Shown here in pieces: positions 56,510 to 64,000 of a stretch of 64,000 bases of DNA. This DNA comes from Dermatophagoides farinae (Eukaryota > Arthropoda > Arachnida > Sarcoptiformes > Pyroglyphidae), in the NCBI RefSeq assembly GCF_024713945.1, contig NW_027461518.1, positions 124,001 through 188,000 of the forward strand, in the 5' to 3' direction. Under the pieces are notes generated by a model. That model saw only the letters and a list, made by a program, of their open reading frames with translations. It searched no databases and had not been told where the DNA came from. The number at the start of each line of letters is the position of its first letter. Within the stretch, counting starts at the first letter, position 1. Position numbers and translations under genes: made by a program.

Positions 56510-58627
56510 TTATATTTTAATGTCAACAATATTTGATTTCAAATTTTCATAAGTTAGCCTCTTTTTCGATAGTACTCTAACTTGTGTAGATTTACTTTTT
56601 TTATTTATTGCAGAATGATGTTTACTAAAGAAAGAAGTTTTATTGAATTTTCTTTCTTTAGGCTTTCTATCACTAAAGTTAGTTCGATGTATTCTATTTG
56701 TGAAAGCGTTATTATGAGAACTTGGTTTATAATCTTCATTATGCGAGTATCCTAATTCTTTAGGACTTTGTCTCAAGAAAAGACAACCGGCAAGTTTTCC
56801 TAAATGAAGTTTGCTAAAATCGAATATGGCTCTTAATTCTTTTTGATAACATCTGTAATCTTTAATTGTTGACAAAAAAGCTTTAGTACCAAATTCAAGC
56901 AGCTTAGGCTCTTTTTGTACTTGAACGCTAAACCTAGATACTAAGTAATCTAACGTTCCCTTGGGTCTTAAGCACTTTAAAAATTCGGGTAGTAAGCTGG
57001 CAGGACTACCGGGCTGAAACAACTTCAAAATTTTACTTTCATTGGTCACTGAAATATCAACGTTTCGTATTTTATTTTTAATAATTTTGGTAAATCCTTC
57101 TTCGTGTGAATTTAAAAGTGTTACTGCTGTGCCAACTTTTCCCAATCTAGCGGTTCGTCCGATTCTATGAATGTAGTCAACAAGCTCGATGGGCGGTTCA
57201 AATTGAATTATAAAGTCTAAATTGTCAAAATTTAAACCTCTAGCAGCTACATCGGTTGCAAAAATTATACAGTGATCTTCCGTTTTATTTATTTTGATTA
57301 AGTGTGCAGATCTTTCTGCTGCTTCCATTGCACCGTGTAATTTGAAAAATTTAACTGAATCAAATAGGTGCTGATCAGACGTGGTTTCTTCGAGTTTTAC
57401 AGACTCTTGATTGATTTTGTCAAACAATAAACTGTTAAGTTCAGCGTCTTCAACTTCAGACATTACTTTTTTGTATTCTTGTTGTATTTTCATGTTTTTC
57501 TCAGTTTCGCTTTTAGGCTTGTCACTAGGTGGTAACGGCCATTTCAAAAATGGGAATAAGTAAAAGAAGTAATCAATCAACTCACAAGAGTTTGCAAAAA
57601 CTAATGTTTGTTTTTTCGGTAGTTTTTTTCTATGCAACAGTAAACAAATAAGCGTCAATAATTTGTACTTGTTATTTTCGTGTATGATAACGCTTTTTTT
57701 CAAAGAATCAGGAATAGACCACGATATTTCTTTGTTTGAATTTTCGTCTAAAGAAGAGTTATCTATTTCGTTGTAATTGACTATCCATTTCGCATCTTTA
57801 ATGATGAAGAAATTTGCCGTTTTAGTGATTTCTTTAGATAACGTGGCAGATATCAAAATGCAGTGAAGTTCAGACTTAATTTGATATTTTTCAAACTTTT
57901 TTTCGTCTGCTTCTATATCGTATTCGTCGGGAGACGTGTTTTCTGCTTCTCTTCTTTGCTTCAAAATATTGAATATTTTTTTGAGTTTATTTTCAAATCC
58001 TAAATCTAAAAGACGGTCTACCTCATCAATTATAATAGTATCTAAATATTTAATTCTAAGTGAAATAGTGGTTTCCAAGTGATCAGTTAATCTTCCAGGG
58101 GTGGAAATCAAAATGGTTATGCCTTTGCGTAACGAGGATTTTTCAGATTTTTTTTTCGCGCCGCAAATCAATGCAAAAGTAGTTATCCAGTAGTGAGTAT
58201 TGGTTAGTTGTTTGGCTAAGTTCTCAATTTGAACACACAACTCTCTGGTTGGCGCTAAAATCAAAATCCGGGTGCCCAGACTTCTGGGACTCACGACCGT
58301 TTTCAAGTCGTCAGGTTGTAAAATATTTAAGCTTATAAGTTTCTTACGAACAGACTCATCAGAGTGTATCAATCGATTTATTGCTGGAACCAAATATGCA
58401 AGTGTCTTTCCTGAACCGGTTTCTGCTTGTATAAATGTGTCTTGAAAATCTGTGGGAGGCAAAGCCTCTAAAGCAAGTTTTTGAATTCGCGTTACACGGT
58501 TAAAATTTAGATGACTTAACTGATTTTTTAATCTAGTCTCTAAAGTTTTGAAATCTTGAAACGAATAAGTTGTTAAAACAGAATTATTTTGTGTTTCTTT
58601 AGCATCGCCAGTATTTTTTTTAGTCAT
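56510..58627 (-). CDS. DBP7: DEAD-box RNA helicase DDX31/DBP7
   Basis: The 705-residue helicase has Q motif RIQKLAL, motif I AETGSGKT near residue 69, PTRELC, motif Ib STPGR, motif II DEVD, motif III SAT, and motifs V (ARGLNF) and VI (HRIGRTARLG). The DDX31/Dbp7 family has a long helicase core with an insertion before motif III and a C-terminal DUF4217-like block (LHLGKLAGCLFLRQSP), both visible here. Dbp7 acts in the nucleolus on 27S pre-rRNA for the large ribosomal subunit. The C-terminal tail is Lys/Arg-rich. It is a single exon. Confidence 0.85.
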   Translation of the reverse strand: MTKKNTGDAKETQNNSVLTTYSFQDFKTLETRLKNQLSHLNFNRVTRIQKLALEALPPTDFQDTFIQAETGSGKTLAYLVPAINRLIHSDESVRKKLISLNILQPDDLKTVVSPRSLGTRILILAPTRELCVQIENLAKQLTNTHYWITTFALICGAKKKSEKSSLRKGITILISTPGRLTDHLETTISLRIKYLDTIIIDEVDRLLDLGFENKLKKIFNILKQRREAENTSPDEYDIEADEKKFEKYQIKSELHCILISATLSKEITKTANFFIIKDAKWIVNYNEIDNSSLDENSNKEISWSIPDSLKKSVIIHENNKYKLLTLICLLLHRKKLPKKQTLVFANSCELIDYFFYLFPFLKWPLPPSDKPKSETEKNMKIQQEYKKVMSEVEDAELNSLLFDKINQESVKLEETTSDQHLFDSVKFFKLHGAMEAAERSAHLIKINKTEDHCIIFATDVAARGLNFDNLDFIIQFEPPIELVDYIHRIGRTARLGKVGTAVTLLNSHEEGFTKIIKNKIRNVDISVTNESKILKLFQPGSPASLLPEFLKCLRPKGTLDYLVSRFSVQVQKEPKLLEFGTKAFLSTIKDYRCYQKELRAIFDFSKLHLGKLAGCLFLRQSPKELGYSHNEDYKPSSHNNAFTNRIHRTNFSDRKPKERKFNKTSFFSKHHSAINKKSKSTQVRVLSKKRLTYENLKSNIVDIKI

Positions 58628-58766
58628 AAAAGAATGTAAAATAATAGTTGACTTCTATTAATAATGGCAAATCTTAAAGTTTTTTTCTTTTTTTAAGAAA
58701 AAAAAAATATTGCTTATTTTTCTGTTATTGTCATTACCGCTTTTATAAAACAAAATAACATTATAT

Positions 58767-61700
58767 TTAATCTGTCCGCCAGACTTTTCTGATATAATTT
58801 AATACACTAGTTATGAATACATATGATCCGTATTGATTTTCTATTTTGACAGCTAGTTTCAACATATGTCGCATGATTTTTAGTTCGCTTATTGTTGTTC
58901 TTTTTATCAAAAAACTTTTATACGAGGTACACTTCAATTTGTAATATTTTAGTGATCCATCATCCCAAAGTCCATAGAGTTCGTGTTCATGAATGTCGTT
59001 AATACTTTGTATAGTGGCCTGTGTTAATTGATGTAGATAATTGTTTTTACTTATTTGAGATTTCCGATTCTGAGCTATTTCTGGAGATATTTCAAATTTT
59101 GTTTTGGGAACTATTGAAAGTATATTTTCGTCTACCAAAATTTTACTAAATTTAGACAAGTCTTTCATGGTAGTCGGAATCGGATAAATTACAGCAATAT
59201 GATAAAGTGTAAAGCTTCCTTCTATTAACACAATACAACGCAATAATAATTGTAGTTTAACATCGAAGTTCTCGAAAATGGATTCTAGCTCGTTTAAAAG
59301 TTTTGGAGGAGCGGGCATTTGTTCAAGTTCTTTGAATAAGTAATTGTCGAGCTCTTGGATGGGGTAATCATAGTTGTGATTGATGCCAAATTTTTTGAAA
59401 ACTTGCTGGGTCTTTAAAACATGTCGAATGTATATTTTGTCAAGTAAACTAAAGAATTTGTTAGAATTACTCCAAACAAAACAATATTTTTCGTTTGTAC
59501 GAAATTTGGTTTCAAGCAAAATATATTCCATCGGTCCTGGTATCCAATTTACAGCCGGGATTAAGTCTTTTTCACAATTGTTTTTATGCCAGACTGTATT
59601 TATAAAATTTTTAGTAGGAACAATGGCTAAATCTTTAGTTTTATGTGTTCTAAAGTAGAAATGTTTGGCTGCTACATTGTAAGTTATGATATTATTTGGG
59701 TATTGTTCGAAAAATCTTGAAATAAATAATTTAGTTATTATTTCGGACGTAGAACATGTTCCTATTAAACTATTCATAAGTTCTTTTTCAGCGTATGTTT
59801 GATAATTAATAATTTCATAGTCTGATTCTTTCAGCTCTTCGTCTTTGAATTTGATGTAGTCTTTAATTTGATCACAAAGATAGTAAACATTTTTAATTAG
59901 TTTAAGAGAATTATTTTCTACGTAATGAAATAGTACATTTGGAATTTGAGAAGGATTTAAATTGAACAAGTGAGCTATTATAGCTTTAATCTCTGAAGAA
60001 GACAAATACTTTAGTTTAAAATACATACTGCAGGCTCTGGCTGACGATTCTATATAACTGTATTCGGGACGAAGGTTTTCAGGATTACTGATTTGTATGC
60101 AGAATACAAAAGTTGGCTGAGGAATCACATAATTTGGTTTACAGTCTATACAAGGTTTTTCATTCGAATTCCCCAAACACCACTTACAGTAATTGCTGTG
60201 GGATTCACGCCATTCAACTAACTTTGCAAACTGCTGATTCATGCGTGACTGCCGAAGTTTCATTGCATACACAGATAAATTTTTCATCAACTGCCAGATA
60301 TCGCCAGAAGAAGGATCTATTTTCATGTTTTTATTTGATATCTCAAAAATCAAAACTGTAGGAAACCAAAATGAAAAATTGTGAATCAAAGATGTGAGTA
60401 TTGATAAAATGATTTTTCTAGTTAACTTAATCTCAGTTGATAAGACTTTGCTAGTTAAAATATCTTGCTCTGTATTTTCTAAAATCGAGTTATTCTTAAT
60501 GTCATAATCTAATTTAAAAAGTTTGAACAAACTAGGGAGAAACAAATGTAAAGAAGGGTGAACAAATTCTTTTGCAAGTTTAATTAAAGACTTGTTTGGT
60601 AAAAGTCGTGTATGCTTATACAATTTATCGATTTCTTTATAGGAAATAGATATTAGCTTCATAAATATGGTTCTGAAAACGTAGTATGGAACGTAAGAAA
60701 CCGGTAAGTAACAATCTTCTGGTAAAAAAGAAATCCGAATCATTCTTCTTTCCCGTTTACTACATAGCAGATTGAAAATATGCATGTATTCTTGGTTTCC
60801 AGATGTATCGGATCCTTCAATCAAACAAACTCCTCCTAAATGAAATGGCTCTTGTAGATGTGGCAGCCAAGGCTCATATGAATACCATGGGTAGTTGACT
60901 TGTAATTCTTCGTATTTTGAAATCGGCCAGTAATCAAATCCAACGACAAACGGACGAAATCTATATTTTGGAAAAATAAGAGAGCGAATTCTATGTAAAC
61001 ATTTCCACTGGGGGATTAAAAGTCTGGTATCTATTGAAATTCCATTAGATTCATAAATATTGTCTGTGAGGCTCCAAATATTAATATCATGTGATTTTCC
61101 TTTAACCGGAATAGCAGGTAACGGTTCACATACAACGAAATGATTAATAAGGTTGTAAGTTGCTTCGTCGATAATTATTTGATTAGACTTAGCTGCGGTC
61201 ATGAGACGTGCAGCAAGATTTACTGTATCTCCTAAAGCAGTTTTTTCTCTCCTAATACTACTTCCTATAATACCAATCCAAGCTAGACCTGTTGATATAC
61301 CTATTTCAACCGTAGATAGACTACTATTGAAAATAAATTTAAGTCGTAAAGCAAATATTACGGCTCTGATAGCATCGTCAGAATGCTTGTTAGGTGGACA
61401 TCCAAACAACGCTAAAATAACCATTCCCTTATCATCAACCATCATTTTGTTAATATTGAACTGTAAAATATCAGCCAAAACTTGACATTGCAAAAAAACT
61501 CGATTTAAAAAAATAATGATCGAATCATCTAAAGTTTTCAATGAACTACAATGGATGAACATTATTGTTAATTTGAGTATTTCGTTATCAAATACGTTTA
61601 AACCAAGTTTCAAACGTGAAATGACTTGATCAGGGACAAAATACGAAAGAAAGCCTAAGGTTTTGTATGATAAATTGAGTTTAACTCCTGACCGGGGAGT

Positions 61701-62621
61701 GATTTTATTACTTAACTGAGATTTTAATTTATAGTAATTTCCATATTCATTTGACTTGAAAAAGTATTCAAATTCGAAATCATTTGAACAGTGCAGATAA
61801 ACTGATTGACACACTACAGTTTCTCTGTGACTGGCTCGACTTTCCGCTAAAGCTACTGAAGAAATTGCTTCACTAGTTATTAAATGTTGATATTTCATCT
61901 TGTATCCTCCAAGCAACAACAGATTCAGTACGTTGAAACTTACACCGATATGAAGATTGAAAAAATGATTTTGAAATGGCGTGGGAAACTCACTCATTAT
62001 TTCATGAAGGTCTAGACAACACTGTAAAGCTAAGTAACAAGCCGTCTTCGCCGAATCATATCTGTACGAGTAGTCAACTAATCTCGAATTAGGTTGAACC
62101 GGCCAAATAACCATCAAAGCATCGCCTGCAAATTGTATTATATCACCTCCCCAATAATTCAAAATTAAAATAATTGAACTCATATATCTGTTTACCGCGT
62201 TTCCAAGCAACTCGGCCCCGTTATCATGCAGACAAAATTTCTCACATAGACGCGTAAAACCGCTAGCGTCACATATTATTATGGCTGCGGGAAACTGAGA
62301 TATGAGAGGACGAAATTTGAAATTGGAAATTAAAGTATATTCCTCGAGCATGCACTTCGGAATAAAACTCATATAAGACTTGATTAGTTTTGTGCAAGCA
62401 GTTGTTACACTCTTCTCATCTAGTACATCTAAAACTTGGTTTTCGTCTTTGGTATTTACTTTGTTTGTGTAATGTTCTTCTAAAAAAGACTTTTCACATA
62501 ATCCTAAATAGTACATCAAATTAGACTCTGAGGGTTCTATAATCATAAATCCAGCATTGTCTAAAACTTTGTTTTTGACGCAAAAATATTTGGTTACATC
62601 GAAAATTTTGCTTTTTGTCAT
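58767..62621 (-). CDS. Soluble-type adenylyl cyclase (two class III cyclase domains)
   Basis: The 1,284-residue protein has two class III nucleotide cyclase domains in its first 560 residues, as in ADCY10 and apicomplexan AC-beta. C1 has the metal-binding Asp in IICDASGFTRLCEKF and a second in GGDIIQFAGDALMVIW. C2 has GMVILALFGCPP and VEIGISTGLAWIGIIGSSIR then TALGDTVNLAARLM, but its first metal-ligand position reads His (FIHCSSL). A region with a degenerate P-loop (LIEGSDTSGNQ) and a long helical C-terminus follow. Soluble cyclases make cAMP and respond to bicarbonate and calcium. It is a single exon, 5' end at the ATG at 62621. Conserved bicarbonate-site residues were not checked. Confidence 0.85.
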   Translation of the reverse strand: MTKSKIFDVTKYFCVKNKVLDNAGFMIIEPSESNLMYYLGLCEKSFLEEHYTNKVNTKDENQVLDVLDEKSVTTACTKLIKSYMSFIPKCMLEEYTLISNFKFRPLISQFPAAIIICDASGFTRLCEKFCLHDNGAELLGNAVNRYMSSIILILNYWGGDIIQFAGDALMVIWPVQPNSRLVDYSYRYDSAKTACYLALQCCLDLHEIMSEFPTPFQNHFFNLHIGVSFNVLNLLLLGGYKMKYQHLITSEAISSVALAESRASHRETVVCQSVYLHCSNDFEFEYFFKSNEYGNYYKLKSQLSNKITPRSGVKLNLSYKTLGFLSYFVPDQVISRLKLGLNVFDNEILKLTIMFIHCSSLKTLDDSIIIFLNRVFLQCQVLADILQFNINKMMVDDKGMVILALFGCPPNKHSDDAIRAVIFALRLKFIFNSSLSTVEIGISTGLAWIGIIGSSIRREKTALGDTVNLAARLMTAAKSNQIIIDEATYNLINHFVVCEPLPAIPVKGKSHDINIWSLTDNIYESNGISIDTRLLIPQWKCLHRIRSLIFPKYRFRPFVVGFDYWPISKYEELQVNYPWYSYEPWLPHLQEPFHLGGVCLIEGSDTSGNQEYMHIFNLLCSKRERRMIRISFLPEDCYLPVSYVPYYVFRTIFMKLISISYKEIDKLYKHTRLLPNKSLIKLAKEFVHPSLHLFLPSLFKLFKLDYDIKNNSILENTEQDILTSKVLSTEIKLTRKIILSILTSLIHNFSFWFPTVLIFEISNKNMKIDPSSGDIWQLMKNLSVYAMKLRQSRMNQQFAKLVEWRESHSNYCKWCLGNSNEKPCIDCKPNYVIPQPTFVFCIQISNPENLRPEYSYIESSARACSMYFKLKYLSSSEIKAIIAHLFNLNPSQIPNVLFHYVENNSLKLIKNVYYLCDQIKDYIKFKDEELKESDYEIINYQTYAEKELMNSLIGTCSTSEIITKLFISRFFEQYPNNIITYNVAAKHFYFRTHKTKDLAIVPTKNFINTVWHKNNCEKDLIPAVNWIPGPMEYILLETKFRTNEKYCFVWSNSNKFFSLLDKIYIRHVLKTQQVFKKFGINHNYDYPIQELDNYLFKELEQMPAPPKLLNELESIFENFDVKLQLLLRCIVLIEGSFTLYHIAVIYPIPTTMKDLSKFSKILVDENILSIVPKTKFEISPEIAQNRKSQISKNNYLHQLTQATIQSINDIHEHELYGLWDDGSLKYYKLKCTSYKSFLIKRTTISELKIMRHMLKLAVKIENQYGSYVFITSVLNYIRKVWRTD

Positions 62622-62920
62622 ACCTTACTATAATATAGTGTTCACGTAATTTTGATATCAGCAAAATGGCGTTAATCAAACGTGTTTAATTCATTGAAAA
62701 AAGTTGTTTAAGTGTTATTTCATAAAGTAATGCTTTTTCAAGTGTAAATTACATTAATATCGTTCCATTATTTCAAGTTTCAGAATGATTAGGTTTCTGA
62801 AAAATGAAAATAAAAATTTGTATTATCAATAATTATTTATATTAGCTAGTGCTATATAAAATACGACACCATTTGAATAGATGTATTAATAGTATATTGG
62901 CTTATAAATTCTAAAAAAAA

Positions 62921-64000
62921 TTATAATTCATCATCTTTTCGAGGAGTTGCTGGTTTAACTTCAACGTAATTTTTGAATCTAATATTTCCAGACTCCATTT
63001 CATTTATAAGGTTAACAACATTGTTAACGCTCAGTTCGTCTTCTAAAACAACATATTTGTTGGGACGAGCTCTGTATAATACAGGTTTGTTATCTTTGAG
63101 CAAATTGTTCCACTTAGAGTCACTTTCAATATTGACCCAGCTAAAGGTGTATTTGATCGTGGATTTGGTGTACCTCTTAATAAGTGTTTCATATATTTCT
63201 TCTATTTCAGAAGGAACTTCATTTCCCTTTATAGGCTGAATGATGCATACGTGTGACTTAGTTCTTTTACAAAGCTGATTTTCCGTGACATCGTTTAATT
63301 CCTTGAATAATTTTTTATTTTGTTGTGCAGATTGTTTAGATTTGTTTTTATCAACATTAGAAAAAAGGTCATTGCTGATATTTGACTCGGCGTAGGTGTT
63401 TAAAAACTTGTGCATATCGAAATACTTGAATGGGCCCTTATACATGTAAACCTGACTGGTGTTTAAATTGTTGTTTGATACTTTAATAATTAACTTGTTG
63501 AGAGAAGGCTTGCCAACCCTCATTCTAGATGCGACATCTTCTGAATTACAAATAGCGAAAAGTAGCTTGTCATCAAATGAGTGAGCGAGAGATTTCAGGA
63601 AAGGAGGAATTCTTAATTTTTTTGAAAACAAAAAAACTTTCGAGTATCTGTTGTCACTCTCTAAAAATTTTTTTGCGTCAGCGATTGACGATATTTTCTC
63701 GACTTTCGCTTCCGCTATTTGATTTTTTAGTTCGCCGGCCAGATCATGCACGTTATCTGTTTCTACCTCGAATTTTGGCATCGGAAGTCGTGGGTACATA
63801 TACACAGCGTAGTTCTTAGTTCCTAAGGGTTGTCCTAATTCTTTTTTACATATAGTTTGATACTTAGAACAATCCAAAGTCGCTATGGTTGCCAAACCGT
63901 TTAGCTTTTCAAACAAAGGATTTATGACATTTTTAATATATTCTGTAGCTTTTTTTGAGCTGTCATGAAAAACGACTAAGCCTCCATATTTTACTAATTC
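62921..64000 (-). CDS. Thioredoxin-fold (PDI-related) protein, 5' end beyond window
   Basis: The frame stays open to the last base (64000), so the N-terminus is missing. The visible part begins with a thioredoxin domain (LVVFHDSSKKATEYIKNVIN, later YAVYMYPRLPMPKF with a cis-Pro). The position of the usual CxxC reads DSSKK, so this domain lacks the redox cysteines. A second thioredoxin-like region follows (VFLFSKKLRIPPFLKSLA near residue 125) and then a helical linker. The layout resembles PDI-type or DNAJC10/16-like ER proteins with inactive b-type domains. No KDEL-type retention signal is seen; the tail ends RKDDEL, which is a KDEL-like DDEL and could retain the protein in the ER. Confidence 0.6.
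   Translation of the reverse strand, partial: ELVKYGGLVVFHDSSKKATEYIKNVINPLFEKLNGLATIATLDCSKYQTICKKELGQPLGTKNYAVYMYPRLPMPKFEVETDNVHDLAGELKNQIAEAKVEKISSIADAKKFLESDNRYSKVFLFSKKLRIPPFLKSLAHSFDDKLLFAICNSEDVASRMRVGKPSLNKLIIKVSNNNLNTSQVYMYKGPFKYFDMHKFLNTYAESNISNDLFSNVDKNKSKQSAQQNKKLFKELNDVTENQLCKRTKSHVCIIQPIKGNEVPSEIEEIYETLIKRYTKSTIKYTFSWVNIESDSKWNNLLKDNKPVLYRARPNKYVVLEDELSVNNVVNLINEMESGNIRFKNYVEVKPATPRKDDEL

Noticed and set aside
1-64000. Nucleomorph origin, suggested by the tiny introns
   Set aside because: ABC transporter, adenylyl cyclase, secreted proteins and NDH2 are not nucleomorph genes, and intron lengths exceed the 18-21 nt of chlorarachniophyte nucleomorphs.
1-64000. Mobile elements, CRISPR arrays, rRNA or snRNA genes
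   Set aside because: No terminal repeats, transposase or reverse transcriptase motifs, spaced repeats, or conserved snRNA/rRNA boxes were found by eye.

Overview
This is a gene-dense, A+T-rich piece of eukaryotic nuclear DNA. I count 45 protein genes in 64 kb, about one per 1.4 kb. They lie on both strands with very short spacers, and there are no mobile elements, tRNAs, rRNAs or CRISPR arrays that I can see. Many genes are single long open reading frames. Where the frame breaks it can be repaired by tiny spliceosomal introns with GTAAG-type donors and TTTTAG/CAG-type acceptors. I place 18 such introns, 26-50 nt class, median about 28 nt. This points to a streamlined, probably parasitic organism. 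Taxonomic signals conflict. A doublecortin protein resembling apicortin, a soluble-type double-cyclase adenylyl cyclase, a type II NADH dehydrogenase, a subtilisin of SUB type and secreted jelly-roll-like proteins recall apicomplexans and their relatives. An FMRP-like KH protein and the flavour of the ribosomal proteins recall opisthokonts or highly reduced animals. I do not assign a phylum.

Layout. 1-10 kb: C-terminal part of an SMC ATPase, a small spliced unknown, a secreted jelly-roll-like protein, GINS2, an FMRP-like protein, CCDC124/Lso2 and RAD50. 10-20 kb: RRM protein with an in-frame downstream ORF, BUB3, a BCNT/SWC5 protein, a Bet1-like SNARE, a HAD phosphatase, NHP2, a SEP-domain protein, proteasome RPN1 and an unknown. 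20-31 kb: a polytopic membrane protein, MED18, two secretory-pathway proteins, an ABCG-type half transporter with a decayed ATP site, and a small secreted protein. 31-41 kb: PWI-domain protein, J-domain protein, two unknowns (one with an IQ motif), uL15 and uL2 ribosomal proteins, ADA2. 41-51 kb: doublecortin protein, SAP protein, two acidic unknowns, subtilisin, DIM1, an unknown and a secreted coiled-coil protein. 51-64 kb: an unknown, a nucleotidyltransferase (TRF4/TUT type), a ZSWIM7-like SWIM protein, NDH2, a DDX31/DBP7 helicase, a soluble adenylyl cyclase and a thioredoxin-fold protein cut by the window end.

Functionally the window is mostly housekeeping: chromosome maintenance (SMC, RAD50, GINS2, BUB3, ZSWIM7-like), transcription and chromatin (MED18, ADA2, BCNT), splicing (DIM1, PWI protein), ribosome biogenesis and translation (NHP2, DDX31, uL15, uL2, CCDC124), proteostasis (RPN1, SEP protein) and trafficking (Bet1). 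About a quarter of the genes are unassignable, and several secreted or membrane proteins could act at a host interface. Packing is extreme: convergent stops abut or lie 1-33 nt apart, and one divergent pair has only 37 nt between start codons.
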